Shown in pieces: positions 10,260 to 24,006 of a stretch of 64,000 nucleotides of DNA. The stretch covers positions 496,557 through 560,556 of the forward strand of contig CABFPE010000505.1 in NCBI GenBank assembly GCA_900660155.1. Direction: 5' to 3'. Each line of letters starts with the position of its first letter. The first letter of the stretch is position 1. The position numbers and the translations under genes are program-made. The notes under the pieces were generated by a model. It made no database searches and was not told where the DNA came from. It saw nothing but the letters and a program-made list of their open reading frames with translations. This DNA is from Hofstenia miamia. Its lineage: Eukaryota > Xenacoelomorpha > Acoela > Hofsteniidae.

Positions 10260-13052
10260 ATGTCTGACTTCTATAGTTCTTTAGTAGAAAGATTTGACTT
10301 ACACATGGTATGTTTTATCTATTATTCTTTGTGTAATTATTTTTTAGGATTTTATTGGACAAAAACGTGCAGAAAAGCTATTCCAAATTATTTGCAGTGT
10401 TTTTGGAGTAAGTAAATTATTAGCTATGAACTATAATTTTCTTTCTCTTATGGCAACTATTTAGTTTATTTAGGATTTCTCCTATATTTTTCCACAATAT
10501 AAAACACGTTAATATTGTATAAAAATATCAAACAGTAGATTTCTTCACTAATTTTATACGTAAAGTATCATTATATATATTTATTATATTATAAAAATAG
10601 ATAGAGGCGTTTTGTACTATGGTAACCAAATATTTCAACAAACTGCTGATTTGTATATTTCAGGAGAGTTTGGTATAAATAACAAAAATTCTATATAATA
10701 ATTTTTATGCTTTTTATTGTGTGTAGGTGCGAAACTAGCATGGTAGTTCCCTAAAAATAGCCATATAACTTTTTTTATTTTAAATTTGGTAATTATTTCA
10801 ACCTTGCTGTTTTTTATTCTGAAATTATAAAATCGAAGTAAATATTTATCAGGCTAAATCTAACTTAAAATTAAATATTATCGGAATGGATTTCATTCTT
10901 CATGTTGTAATTTCACATAACTCATAATATTAAACGGTAATTTAGTTTTTTGGATTTATTTGGGGTTATATGCTTCAACAATTTGCAGTTACGGTGTATT
11001 TCGTATTATTTGCTTTCTTCATTTCCGCTTTGGTAAGTAATATTTTTAATGTATCAATTAATGTATAGATCCGCAATGAGATTTTCACAAATCAATAATT
11101 CAAAGGAGACTGAAACATATAAATGCAAACATTGTCACGGCACGTTATTGTTAAACCTTTTTTAATGAGTTGAAAACAAATATTAAAATGAATATTTCTT
11201 GATTTGGAGAAACTTCACTCAAAGTAAATATTTATAATTGTAATACTGTATTAGATTCAACCATTTTCCATTGCGAAATTTTGCCATGGGGAGGCACATC
11301 GAGGTGGAATTTAAATTTTGATTCATCACAATTTTGTTTTATGTTCAGACTATTCATAGCAAATGCATATATTTACGAACAAATCTTAATAGAAATAAAT
11401 TGTCACTTTAATATTTTGTATTTCAGGCATAGGCAGATGATGACCTGACAGTAGAATGGCGAAATTGCCGCACTACTACCTAAATCTATATTATATTTTT
11501 GATAGGAGCCTCCTGCATACGTGTGTTTAAGTTTAAACTAGATTTCAAAGGTATTTCAATTTTGGTTTCACCTGCTGAAAATCTTCAAATGTAGGAATTA
11601 GGAGCCAGCCTTGTCTCTTTCTCCATGAATTTACAAGAGTAAAACATCAGTTTCTTAATAATTTGCTCTTTGTTCTACCAAACGATGAAGGTTCTTTGAC
11701 GCATTGCGCATAATTTGAATTTGGAATGTTCGAGCTACGCTCATTGAGAATCGAAATTTTGTGATTAAGAACCTAATAAATGGCAGCAACAAACAACCAT
11801 TCTGGATTCCATCAGTTGATCACCCATGAAGGTTTTCTGTGTCAATTGACTGGATTTCAGGAACCTTGAACGTTGTTGAGAGGCTTTTTATCCGTGCTAA
11901 ACGTACTTTGTACGTTAATCAAAAGTGAGCTTTACTTGTGACCAACTGCTTTTCCTATTTCTAAATCACCAAAATTGGAATCTTGCGACTGTTAACCATT
12001 TTACAAAAATAAATGATTCTGCTTAAATATCCTTTATAATATTAAACATTATTTACTTTTATCGTCCAAAGAAAATAATTTTCCAAAAATATTTATTTAG
12101 ATATATTTTTACAAGCCTGGTATATTACAATATCAAAAACAACGTTTTTCGTATCAATCTTTATGGAAAGTCGAATTTTATTCTTAATGCAAAGACAAGT
12201 ACTTATTTATAGTAACCAAGATTTTTTCGTTTTATATACTATATACAAACTTATGCACCCACATGTATTCGTTAGCAGGATTGTAGTGGTATTTTTCAAA
12301 AGATTGGTTCTGTATCCGTTTTGGTAAAAATAGGTATCAGTTTTCTTATGGTATACCGTCGATTTCTAGTTTAGGCATGAGTTGAGAATTTCTAAGCTCG
12401 GCTCGTTTAAATTTTGAGTAAGTTCGGCTCTGCTCGGCTCGCCACAGAAAATCTTTCAATGAGGCTCGTTTCAGCCCGGTATTTTTTTTAAAAATATTGT
12501 GCTCTCAGAATTTTTTCAATTGCTCTTTCTGTTATTTCTAAAATACGATTATAAGTAGGAATATTGAATGAAAAAATAAGAAAAATCTGCATAATCAAAT
12601 TAACAAGCAGCACTATAAATTTGGTTTCTTAAAAACGGCTCGTTGTATATCCAATACTCTGCTCAAGCTCAGCTCGGCTCATTGACAAGTCTGGTTGAGA
12701 ATATAAATCATTGATGATTGTTATTATATCGAAAATGCACTTTAAGAATCAATGGTACTCTCATAATAATGTGTATTAATGAGCCATAATAATACTATCA
12801 GTCTACATTTTATTTACAATTAATGTATTTTTGCAACGCAATTTTTCACTTGCACTATTGCTTGCAACTAACCATTGTATTTACTGAATTTATTATTCAA
12901 ATTCCGATTTTATTTCAATTATCATTTAGCTAACTTTGCCTCCTTATCCATGGTTCAGAAAAAATGGATTAAAGTGGCAGCCAGAAGTCGATACTTCAAG
13001 CAGTAATTCTGCGGGAAGCAAGAAAAAGAAAGACACTAAGAAAACGAAGTAG
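10260..13052 (+). CDS. SPCS1: Signal peptidase complex subunit 1 (12 kDa), four exons
   Basis: Exons are 10260-10307, 10348-10407, 10946-11032 and 12930-13052, all in phase 0 with GT-AG introns of 40, 538 and 1897 bp. The spliced product is 105 residues, close to the ~100 of animal SPCS1. It starts MSDFYSSLVERFDLHMDFIG; MDFIGQKRAEKLFQ matches the conserved MDxxGQKxAE start of the domain. Two membrane segments follow (about residues 28-48 and 52-70), separated by QQFAVTVYF. Then comes the family hallmark LTLPPYPWFRKNGLKW and a lysine-rich cytosolic tail ending KKKKDTKKTK. SPCS1 is a small non-catalytic subunit of the ER signal peptidase complex, with both ends facing the cytosol. The first intron is very short at 40 bp. 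Intron 3 contains a hAT-like MITE. The ATG at 10260 is in frame; the second Met (10305) is an alternative start. Confidence 0.93.
12390..12693. mobile_element. hAT-like MITE with CTCGGCTCG subterminal repeats (SPCS1 intron 3)
   Basis: A 9-bp direct repeat GTTGAGAAT flanks the segment (12381-12389 and 12694-12702). Both ends are full of GCTCGGCTCG words in opposite orientation. The right end reads as CAGACTTGTCAATGAGCCGA on the minus strand, typical of hAT-type ends; the left terminus is less clear. Confidence 0.6.
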
Positions 13053-13480
13053 TTCTTTTGTATAATTATGCATTTTTGTCATTGTAATGTAAATTGTTTA
13101 CATTTAATTTTTGATGTTGGATTTTTGAAAAATATATTTGGTATTTCTGTTTTGAAAAGAATGTTAGCTTTGTATTTTGATGTCTAATGTACCTTACATT
13201 ATCCTGAAAAGTCATTGTCATTTTCATTTGTCGTAATTAATTTCTGAACAATTTCAATACTAAAGAGTTAAAAGGCTTGAAATTGACTTCAATTGGGTAT
13301 ATTTTTTATATTGATGATCTTGTAAAAGGTTGGTCATTCAATTTACCCTCCAATTGTATTGCATTCTTTTTGGCTTGCTTAATCAATTAAGTTTTTTATA
13401 AACTATATTTCGTATCCAATATTAGTTTAGTTCTTTTGCTAGCTGCTGTTAATTACTCAAATTGGTAATATAATTTCTTG
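13053..13480. other. SPCS1 3' flank
   Basis: AT-rich, with no canonical AATAAA close to the stop codon. No gene was seen before the LINE remains begin. Confidence 0.4.
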
Positions 13481-14900
13481 TCGAAACAGTTTTGAAATGG
13501 GTAATGACTTTCTTTTCATTTCTGATCTGCAATCTTTATCCAAGTTATTCCATAATTTTACTGCAGTATTAAAAATGAGTTTTTCATAATTATACTTTAA
13601 ATTTTTTACATCGATACGTACTACATCTAATATTGTGTTTTAAGGAGATGTTATTTTATAAAATATTTCTAATATCTTCTGCTGCATGATTTCATTTGAA
13701 TATAAGAGTATATAATCTTTTGCCATTCGTCTTTTAATCGCATTGTTATTACTATTGATAATTCTGTCCATCAATTTGAAAGTCTTCCTTAAATTCTTTT
13801 TAGGTTTGTTAATAAGTAACAAGATTATGTATATTTTGAAACAACTAGAGGTTTAAGCAACATTGTCGTTCATTTTCTTGGCAATACATACGGATTTTTT
13901 AATGAATTTGATATTAACAGCTATTTTTTGAATTAATGAATTCACATGTTCTTCGAATTTTAGTTGATTGTCTACTAACACTCCCAAATATTTTATTCTT
14001 GGTTGTTCCATTATTTCTTGGTTATCAATATATAGCTTTTTCTTTGTTCGATCTTAGCATAATTTATTCATCTGCATTTTCAACATTTTTATAAATAAAA
14101 ATCACGAATGAGATATAAATATTAACAAAGTATTTATAATTATTAGAACATTGAGGTGTTTAGATGTGAAGGTTCTGGGTTAGCGAAAAGTAGGAGTTAC
14201 AATGGCAAAAAATTGACGGGTCCAATAGAATTGTCTCATTTCCATATGGCAAATAGCCACAGGTGTTACGAGAACTTCAGGGTGTCCCATTGGGACGTCC
14301 TTCTGCCCATCTTAACTACTTATGTGATCATCATGAGTGTGAATTAAATATAATGTAATATAGAAAATTCCTAAATAGTTTTATATGTACCATTCATACA
14401 AAGAATAAGGAATAATATAAAAAATAATTTTGTGAATATTGCCCACAATCTATATACAATGGAAAAATAGTTCGTTTTTTAAAAATTTTATTGCTTCTAT
14501 GTTTCCAAGATTTTGCTATAACAACTAATTTTTAAATTTTAAGTGGTGGTGGATTTAATATCTATATATGTGTAGTCTTCTTTGGTGATTAAGTAAGTTG
14601 TAAATATTTTCTGAAAATACTGTCAATATTTAAATTACTTCATCTTGATGTCTGGCAAATATCTTGGTTTCAAAAAAATATATAATGTGTTTTTGAAAAT
14701 ATTAAAAGAAGACCAAGCAAAGTTTTCTAAAACAATTTTATATATCAAACTCCTGTTAGAAAAGGTGTCGATTTTAACGCATGTGAAGAAATTTTAAATA
14801 AAATCTCTAATGATGCCAATGTTTTCTAGTTTCATTGAGTCAAAGCCTTTTGAAAGGTCTAATACAAGTTTTTATAATACTAATTAATGGTCAATGATTT
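13480..14900 (-). mobile_element. Decayed LINE (CR1-like) fragment
   Basis: Reading the minus strand from high to low coordinates: near 14880-14820 is a reverse transcriptase block A (VLDLSKGFDS). Near 14080-13860 is the post-catalytic block with IKYLGVLVDNQLKFEEHVN. A post-RT tail including KPKKNLRKTFKLMDR (13822-13640) follows. The order matches an RT domain followed by its C-terminal extension, with many stops and a central stretch missing or unreadable. Confidence 0.7.
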
Positions 14901-15459
14901 CCTTAGTGCATTACTTTATGCATTAGATAGAAGGCTAAATTGAGCAGTGGATACATTAGTTTTTAGTTTATATATTGCTTTAAATATATTTTAGTGACAC
15001 ATCTAAAGGAAAAATTTCCTTCACTATTTGTTGGTTTAGTTTGGAAGTGTATATACTCATCATATTCTCTCATGTTTAGATTATATCATTAAATGTGTGC
15101 GCAACGACAAAGTTATTCTCATCATTATTATTTTCTAACTTTTCTAACTTTAGATCTATATCCGCATGTATGAAATTATTGTGCCATGATTGTTTCAATT
15201 TACATTTTAAGTAAACACTGATCTTTTTTGATGATCCGCTTGTTACAATGCAATAATCAGAAAGAGAGCACTCACTTCATTCAGTTATAGTTACTCACAT
15301 AATTTGAAATAATGCATCCCATGAGTGTGGAGTACCTTGTCTATTAGCTGTCAAATCTATTTAAGATTTAATGTCTTCCTTTTTCGTGGTAGAATAAGGT
15401 TTGGGATTAGTTTCTATTAATAGAGTAATCAAGATTGTAAAATTAATAAACACGATATT

Positions 15460-16330
15460 TCAGTCTGTTTATTTTATACTTGTAAAAGAAATTTTTAAAT
15501 CAATCTTAAAGTTTTTTAATCTATTTATTTTTTTGATGTATTTTGGTAATTCATCCCTTATATTTATAGTTGTGTTTAAAAATGAGTTTTTCATTATTCG
15601 CTTCTTATACCTAATTGGGTCAATTATATTAGTTTTTTTGTTGTGATTATTGATCAATTCTGCATGAAGAAAGCATTTTTGTTGTATGGGAAGCTATTGT
15701 TAATTACTTTGAAGAAAGACGTTAAGACAGTTATATAGATATACCTTTGTGGATGTAGAAATAACTTTGAGATTTTTCTGTATTCATTATTTTTATTAAA
15801 GCTATGATTTTTAACATGCTACTTTGATAGCCCAATTTAGTTGTACCTGACATTTTCTGAGGAACTTTAGGTTTATATTTATGTAGAGTATATTGACATA
15901 GTTTAAATGACTTAATACTACAGTCTCAATTAATTGAATTTTTGCTTTTTTCGAAGCTTTTCATATATTTAGTTAATTGCCTTAATCGATATGGCAATTT
16001 TTCTGATATGATTTAGTTGCTTTTCAAAATTTAGATGTCAGTAAAACATAATTAGAATGTATTTAAATGACTCAATTTGTTTACATGAACGCGATTGAAA
16101 TTAAGTTTATATTGTGCAGATTTCAACTTAATGCAGAATTGGTTTTGAAGGGATTCATCCTTAGTTTAAAAGAATTAAAATATTGAGCAAGATAAGTACA
16201 ATTGTTTGAATGGATTTTCGTGACACTTATTATAATTTAATAACATTGTATCATCTGCATATTGTATAACGTCACATTTTGTTAAATCAGACAAATCATT
16301 GATGTAAATATTCCAAAAACTGATCATTTA
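15460..16330 (-). mobile_element. Decayed LINE (CR1-like) fragment
   Basis: On the minus strand, 16280-16240 reads VIQYADDTMLL, the catalytic YxDD block of a reverse transcriptase, preceded by INDLSDLTK. Toward 15470 a C-terminal motif NTTINIRDELPKYIKK matches the tail of the 13.5-kb fragment, so both belong to related families. Frames are heavily broken. Confidence 0.7.
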
Positions 16331-16485
16331 TCTGAATAGCTTCAAAAATATACAAAGATACATACAAATATTTGCAGTTACAGAAAATGGAATAGAATAT
16401 GAAATTTAGAACTTTTTGAACAATTTTATCTAATTGTTGGACTCGACGATCATTTTCTCTTAAATTTGAATCGCGAAATGTAGAT

Positions 16486-16685
16486 TAGGACTGAGTGACA
16501 ACAAACAGGAATCTTGCACCCTTTGAAAAATTCATATTGTTTTGTAATACTGCAATCATTGTAATCAAGAAAATTTGAATTTTTTAACCGGATTTTAACC
16601 TGATTAATTGGCTCTTGCAGATTAACCGGACCGGCTTAACCGATTTTAACCTGACTGGATTAACCGGACCGGATTCAGCACTACT
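16486..16685. repeat. Possible hAT MITE with AACCGG-rich end
   Basis: The right end carries repeated AACCGGACCGG / TTAACC words and, read on the minus strand, begins TAGTGCTGAATCCGG. The left end (TAGGACTGAGTG) matches only loosely and no convincing 8-bp duplication was found. Confidence 0.3.
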
Positions 16686-17533
16686 AGATACTATTTACTG
16701 AATATTTTGTACCCGCATAACTATTGGGCCTTTAAAGTTTTCTAAAATTGATTATTAAAGATAATTTTCTAATTATGTACCCCGAATTTTCGGAGAATTA
16801 AAAATTTTATTGCCATTTGGGGGCAGCATCCTCCGTACTCCCTCAGTGACGCTACTGATCGAAGTAAAGAGCAAAATTGTTATTTACCTTACTAACCTAT
16901 ATAAGTTTTTTGTAGCCTTGTCGTAATAACCTAAAACAGAAGTGTGATGAAAACACAAAGTATATCAAAAGAAATATGCAAATAAAATTAGTGTTGCATA
17001 GATATTGGACGAAAATTATTGACGCGACATTGTACAGTAATTGTCAAAATTTCAGCCCATAGAATAATATGCCGGATATAAACTTATGTTTGTGTAGGAG
17101 CAATGAAAAACGGTCGGGCTAATAACGCGCTGTCAAAATAGTCTAAAACGGATAGGGGCAAGACCTTTAACTCTTTTTTAGTACGGAGTAGTAACAAAAG
17201 ACCTGGGCTGGATTGGGCCGAACCTGCATCTTCCTCATTGCATATTCATAAAAATTTATTCCTCATTGATATCTACTGTTTTAAAATTAACCTTGAACTT
17301 AGTGTTTAAGGGAGGGAGGGGAGTTTGTTAAGTAAAAAATATTTTAGGGAATGATTTTTTTTAAGAATTTAATAAGTGTTCGGAACGGCCACTCAAATTG
17401 CCACTTACTGGAAAAATCCCCTTGTAGAGTAAGTGGAATTTATTCTAATTGAACTAAAGAAAATTATTTCTTATAAAATATTAACTTTTCAAAATAATTA
17501 ATAAGGAAACAAATGTCTATGCTCATTCATGAC

Positions 17534-19110
17534 TAGGGCAACCCAACTCCGCCCTTTTGAATCCCCGAATTCCGCCCATATCCCGCCGCCCTTTTTGATC
17601 CGCCCACATAAAAAAGTGTTCAACGTCAACAATTTATTCCAGATGAGTGTTACAAAAACAACAAATATAGAATTTGACGTTATCCGGGCAAAAATTTCTA
17701 TCCTTCGCGAGGAGCTTGCCCAATTTACTGAAAGTTCTTTCCACCTGAGCTGAAATCGGCGTAGCATTCTTCAGCTTGAATATTTTTGCAGGGTTAAGAT
17801 GTGACGAGCTTTCCAATATTTTTTTGATATCGCTCATTCTTGAAAGACGGTCTTCCAGATATTTTCGAATTTCGTCATCTGTATCCAAAGATTGCACAAG
17901 AGCATGAATTTCTCTAATTACCTCTTCGATAGTTGTATTTTCACCCTCTGTTTTTTCGATTGTTTTCACTATTTGCATGTATCGCATAACTTCAATAAGA
18001 TTCAATGTTTGACTAGGGTTTCGAATTGCATTTTGAGATCTTTTTGCAAGCAAATTTGAAGAGTCCCAAGTTTCATAATTTCGGATATTTCATGAAAATG
18101 CTCCTCATAATATTCTGCAGCTTGTAACCAAGATCCCCATCGTGTTACAATAACACTAGGAGGGACGGCAATCTGCTTTTCCCTGAATTGATCGCGTCGT
18201 CTCCTGTTCTTGACGGTTGCCAGTTTGGCCCGCGATATCAGTTCATCAACATGGGGAAACTTCGCTCGCACTAACTCCGCGACATTATGTAACAAATGGG
18301 CAAGACATGGCGTATGGTGTATATTAGGATAAAACTTCTTCAAATGAGAAAACGCCGATATCATATAATTAGCAGAATCACTTGAAAATTGAATAATTTG
18401 ATTTTTATCCAAATCAAGAATTTTAACAGCATCGTAAACGTCCTGACAAACACGCTCTGCATTTATTTTGTCGTCTGGAGTAGAGGTAATTAAAAATAGT
18501 TTGGTCCCAACTTCACCAACAAGAACGTGACAAAACTTCACGCCATTGATTTCGCTTTCGTCACACATAATGCAAATGTCTTTTCCGCTCAGCAAATTTC
18601 GAATTTTTCCGATGTCCTCGTCGTGTATTTGTTTCACAGCCCTGCGACAAGATGATTCAGAAGGGAGCTCGACACCATCACTGGCAAATGCGGCTCTAAG
18701 AGCATCATTTCTCAATTTATATAAGGGAATGTCTGCTTTTAAAAAAGCTCGAACATACCGTTTGAGGCGGTCATCTGCCGTTGTAAACTGTAACGCTGGT
18801 AAAGTAGGAATAAGACGTTTATGTTTTATTGATTCTCGGTGGTCATTAACTATATATATGGTTAAATGCGCCAATTAATATTCGCACCGCATTGCGTTTG
18901 ATGTTTGCTTTAAGCCAATAAAAGCACGTTTCACCAACACGCAATAGCAATATGGCGCAACGCTGCACTCTATCTAGTGTAAATGAGAGCAAATATTTTG
19001 AAAATGCATGTTTCTCGCCCCTTTCCGCCCCCATCCACCGACATGTGCCCCTATTTTGAGATTCGGCCCTTTTCGCCCATGTCGCTCCTATCGCCCTTTG
19101 GGTTGCCCTA
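17534..19110 (-). mobile_element. hAT transposon with 8-bp target duplication
   Basis: The ends carry a perfect 13-bp inverted repeat TAGGGCAACCCAA. They are flanked by TTCATGAC (17526-17533) and TTAATGAC (19111-19118), an 8-bp target duplication with one difference. The inside holds hAT transposase remains on the minus strand. At 1577 bp it is compact for a hAT element. Confidence 0.9.
17634..18874 (-). pseudogene. hAT-family transposase, broken by a frame change
   Basis: Two overlapping minus-strand frames (18874-18002 and 18053-17634) together give about 420 residues. Motifs in order: ICIMCDESEINGVKF (first acidic catalytic region), IIQFSSDSANYMISAF (second Asp), TPCLAHLLHNVAELVRAKFP (Cys/His region), VIVTRWGSWLQAAEYY (the hAT TRW block), and near the end ISAQVERTFSKLGKLL, the hAT dimerisation motif that carries the last catalytic Glu. 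The two frames overlap at 18002-18053, so one frameshift separates the catalytic half from the dimerisation domain. No BED zinc finger was found upstream. Confidence 0.88.
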
Positions 19111-19118
19111 TTAATGAC

Positions 19119-21769
19119 TAACTTAATATATTAAGTTGGCCATGACTCATTTAAGTGCATGTAAACAATCTTGGCGCCTAAAACAACAAATGACGAAATG
19201 TTTAAATACATTGATAAACTTTTGCATACTTTCAATTATGACTTTGTTTTAATAATCGGATCTATATAAATTAGAAGTTAAATGTTTTTTTATAATAGAT
19301 AATACTATGGTCACTGGAAGAAATGCATATCGATCGAGGTGAAAACAGGTAGGGTTGGGTCTGTGTCGGGTTGGACGATGGTTTTTTCTTTAAATGGGGT
19401 AATGTCGGGTCAATTATTAAAACATTAATTGCTGGATTTAACGCTATGTTAAATAATTGAATAGTGTGTTACATGTAACTTTTTTTAACCTAACAACCAA
19501 TGCATAGCAAAGCGGGCATTTTTCTCACTACTGGCTAGAGTGTGAAAACACATATTTTTGTTTGTTTTGGTGCAGTCAGGTCAAATTTAGGAAAAAGTAT
19601 CGGGTACAAACACAGTAGGAGTGTGACTATTTAATTTTATTCAAAATGTTTATATCAGCATGGAATTTGCAGTTTGGACATAAACTTCACAAAATATAAA
19701 GGTTGTGATTTTACAAGAAAAACATCATGCTTTCTTTTAAAATACGATTTCTATTTACAATATGAATACATGTTATGATCTCACATTTAATTCAATATTG
19801 ATTATATTTATATGTATATAGTTATACGTTAATTATCTGGTATTAAATCACATACAGCATTAATGGGGAAAGACCAAGTGCTGTTTTCACTATAATTGGC
19901 AAGTCCAGCTTAGGTATAAAGAAATATGCAAAGGTATGGAAAATATTCAATGACCAAAGAATAAATATTGCAACTCCAAGTTGTCCTGGTGTACAAGAAG
20001 CCGTCATCTCAAAAGCAATTTAAGAGGCAACTTAAATCAGAAAAATGCGCAATCAATGTCAATGGTTAATAAATTTATCGTTTTGAGCACACGGAAGCAC
20101 GGTGAAAGGTATTAATCTTAGAAAACCAGAGAGCATAGACACAATTTAGATGAAATAGCTGCTATTTTTGAAAAGTATGTCCTAAGAATTCCATTGTTGT
20201 TATTGTATCCATTCCAAAAATACAAATACAGGCAAATCTAAAGGTTTTGTATCAAAATTCAGGAAAAAATGATACCCTTGATATTGAGCATGGACTAGCA
20301 TTTTGGTGCTAGCATCAGCAGTCTGGGAAAACATCTACTCGCATAGTTTTTTTTAACTTTAATGGTTGATATAAAAAATATTTCAAAGTATTAATTGATT
20401 AATTTTGTGTGGGGTTGGTTGGAAAGGATGTGCATGAGGCAGGCTGGAATGCATTCGAACCAAGCCCATTTTCACAATAGTTCCTATATATTTTTAATGA
20501 TTCTTAAACTTAAATATATAACCTAAGCATTTGCGCAAGTTTTGAGTATCAAGCAAGAACTTGCTACCATTGGGCATATGAAGAATTCTCTGGGCTGTGA
20601 AATTTTGCTCATGATTATCTATGCATCATTTTAATTAATTTTACTTTATATTTCTTATAGTATTTTCTACATACTTTATCTATATTTAAATATTAATTTA
20701 TGTCTTTCATAAAACAAAAATAGCTTGTTACAACCAAACATAGCAGCTTGGGCAGATTGGAACACCAAAATAGTCTTTATCCTCAAATGCAAAAACCAGA
20801 GAATAATACATTTTTTTTGTTTTATCATCGTAATCTTGTAAAAGACCAATCTTTGTTTCCCACATTCAAACAGGCCAAATATTTTTTTAGCTTCACATAC
20901 AAGGATTTTTAAGAAACTGCTTCAAAGTACACTGATCTCCCCAACAAGTTTTTATGTTTGGACTAAGGCATGAACTTTTTTTTGAAGATCTTTCATTATT
21001 ATTATTATTTTCGCTTATAATATGCAAAAACTCATCAAAATAGTCACACCCCTGATGTACATTTTACAATGTGCACCAACTTGGTTTTCAATCACCTGAA
21101 CAAAAATATCGCTTATCCAAGAGTTATTAAATATCTTAAAAATGAAGATCCAACGAGTTTATAAATTTGAATAATTTGAGATAAGAAATATAACTGAAAT
21201 TGCTATTAAAGTGAAAAGCAGGAACAGTGACAACTGCCAGAAGACAATGAGAAAAACACCACACTTACGTCCAGGCTGCCCCCTTCTTCTTCATAGATAT
21301 GTGTCATTGGATCTACTGGTGTTGCATTTCAAGCAAGGTGCAAACCTGAATTGCATACTACCTAGCAATACATCACTAAATAATTCCCAATACTAAAATC
21401 TATACATGCAGTAACTCATTATACAAATGAAGAATAACTAGTATTTGAATTGAATAAATGCAATCTATCAACACTATAAATTGATTTTCCGATTTAAATT
21501 TTTGTCTAAGGCAAGAGAAATGGTCAATATTAGTTTCAGTTCAATTGAATATTTTTTACAAATCTCAGCTAGAATTGATTCAGTTACAGCTCGCAACACT
21601 AATACGAACCGTAAGATCATGTTTGAACTGTGCAGATAAATGTATGCTCATTAATAAAATACCAACAGTATTTACACTAACCTGATGAGTTCAGAACAAA
21701 ATTTCAAGTAGATATCCAAGGACAAGAGTAGCCATATCCATGAAATTACATTAGCTAAGGACTAGCAAG
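19119..21769. other. AT-rich non-coding stretch
   Basis: No exon or RNA gene could be supported over about 2.6 kb. GTCGGGT-type words at 19340-19610 may be old transposon sequence but lack defined ends. Confidence 0.5.
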
Positions 21770-22090
21770 TTGAGAGTAGAATCGAAGACTAATTGCAAAT
21801 ACTTGAATGTCTTACTCAAAGCAGTGGCCAAAGACGGCACGGCGCAAATGAAATCTTTGTCAACAACTGCGATTAGTTGCGACCCGTCAGTGTTTCAGTC
21901 AATTGAGTATGACTCTTGTCGACACAATGTGCGAAGATCAATTGAATCCACCATTCAAAATTATGATGAACAGTCTCCTGCACGACAGCCAATTGCCTGT
22001 AATTCATTCCGCATATTCCTCAAGAGATGGAAATTGCTGCTGGGCTTGCATGAGGGCTTATATAGAGATGGTGGCAGAGGCAGTTTTTAG
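21770..22090 (+). other. Less AT-rich block with an unrecognised 106-codon open frame
   Basis: The block is clearly less AT-rich than its surroundings and stays open for 106 codons on the + strand (starting MRVESKTNCKYLN). I recognise no domain. The minus strand has TATATAAG near 22065, so the block could instead be a promoter or an old repeat. Treated as unresolved. Confidence 0.2.
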
Positions 22091-23525
22091 TATAGTAGCA
22101 AAAATGTTTTGTAGCAAGTAAAAAATTCACTGAGATTATTTTTACTTAACTATAACTAAGATAAATTATTAAAAGATTAGCACTGATTTTGAAATAGAAA
22201 CCTTCCCAGTTTGCCATCCACGACAATAATATCCTACTATCCTTATAACTCTAATATAATTCGTTATTATTTTTAGCTTAGTATGATTTCAAACACACTT
22301 TAAATAAGTGAAAAAGTTCATTTTAAAAAGCATTTTAGACAGTTGAAGTTCAGTCACTTTTAGCAAAATCACTAGTTGTGCTCCTGTTTCACACGTCGTA
22401 TTATTTTGAATATTACAATGCTCCCTGTGTACATACATATAATATATACACAATCATTTGTAATAGCCATGTAAATGTCTATACAAAATCAAACTTAATT
22501 TAGGATATTTTCATAAAATCAGGAGCAGATCCAGCGTAAAATTTTTGCGGGCGATTTTTTTCGCGGTAGTAAAAATGGAATAATTGCTTAACCTGATACA
22601 CTCGCTGCATAAATATTTAAGATTTGTTATGAAGCGGTAATCATTGTGCACTGGATTGTTGGCGGCAGTTGGTTCGCCTCATGTGCCACTACCTTGCATT
22701 TGATTATGAAAATTGGCACCGCCACTGGTACAATTTATAGATGTTCTGTTCGTGAGTTTGTTAAACTGTTTCTGAATCAAAGGTAAATTCCAAGAGTTCC
22801 ATATTCTCTGGAGTGTTATTGGGTCAAAAAGTTATGGATTTAGTCTTCTCCATGCTATGCGTTTAATAAATATTGAGTTTTTTTTATACATATGTTATTC
22901 ATCTCGATATTGTAAATGCATCTGTTGTCAATGTAATATATACAATTGAATTATGACTTGAACATCAATGTCATTTATGTTCTGAACAAAGGTAAGGCCG
23001 ATACGGCAGCATTTTACCATAAAACACTACGCTTAATAAGGTTTATTAATCGGAAATTTTCAGACTTATTTTAAAATTAATTACAATAATACTTCGCTTT
23101 AAGGTATGCAAATAAATGTTTTATACTCAGAAAAACCCTTTAGGCGTCTAAAACATTTTAAAAAATATTAAATGTCCGTTGTCAAATTGTGGAGGTGTTT
23201 TAGATATAAATTCAGCGATTGCAATTTTCATAGATGCTACAGTTTCTTTTTGTAGCCCTGTATTATAAGACATTTTAAACACCTTAATAAACAGAAAGCT
23301 TAGAAAACTATGAATTCTCTAAAAAAATTCAGAGTATAGAAAATTAATTTGATTTACTCCACTAAATATATTATTCTAGAATATTGTTCAAAAAACTCTC
23401 CATAATCTACAAATTGACAGAAGTATTAATTTAAGATATTTACAAAAAAAATTAATGTTGCGTAGAATTTGAAAAAAAAACTTTTTTTATAAATTTGTAT
23501 TCTAAAGTATATTTGAATAGTTATT
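22091..23525. other. AT-rich stretch with a possible hAT-Tip100-like MITE
   Basis: 22520-22727 begins CAGGAGCAGATCCAGC and, read from the other side, begins CAGTGGCGGTGCCAAT, resembling hAT-Tip100 type ends (CAGTGGCGGATCCAG). The flanking 8-mers do not match well. Nothing else was recognised. Confidence 0.35.
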
Positions 23526-23529
23526 TTAA

Positions 23530-24002
23530 CCCTATTTCCACTAAGAATTTTTGAAAACTTGTGATGACTAATAGAATATATTTACACGCCTATAACTCAC
23601 AAACTAACGAAGATATTTAAAATCTAAACACACCAAAAGATAGAGAATTGTCGACTTAACTTCGTTACAGCGCAACAACCTATGACTTTGCGCACGACGG
23701 GCCTGGACGAGGCTCACGCAGATTTTCTAAGAAAACAAAATATTTCAGAGTAGGTGTTGTTCCCATGGACATTAGACCGCCTCATTATCTGAACACTATT
23801 TAGGGACATAATTTGAATAATTTTAAAAAAATCGGACTTCTCATTTAGAAAAATTTAATCTTCATCATTGAATAACTGGGCCCTACTCCATAGTGGTGTT
23901 CATATAAGAACCTTTCAATATTTTTGACAGGCTTGGATAAAATTGTTCACAAATGTTGACAAATTGGTTTGTTAGGAAAAATTAACACTAGTGGAAATAG
24001 GG
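23530..24002. mobile_element. piggyBac-type MITE (TTAA target)
   Basis: A perfect 14-bp inverted repeat CCCTATTTCCACTA / TAGTGGAAATAGGG bounds the 473-bp segment. TTAA lies immediately outside on both sides (23526-23529 and 24003-24006). It has no transposase. The ends differ from those of the 1985-5880 piggyBac-like element, so it belongs to another family. Confidence 0.85.
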
Positions 24003-24006
24003 TTAA

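Noticed and set aside
21770-22090. A 106-codon open frame as a host gene
   Set aside because: No domain, splice partner or conserved motif could be recognised; left as an unresolved block.
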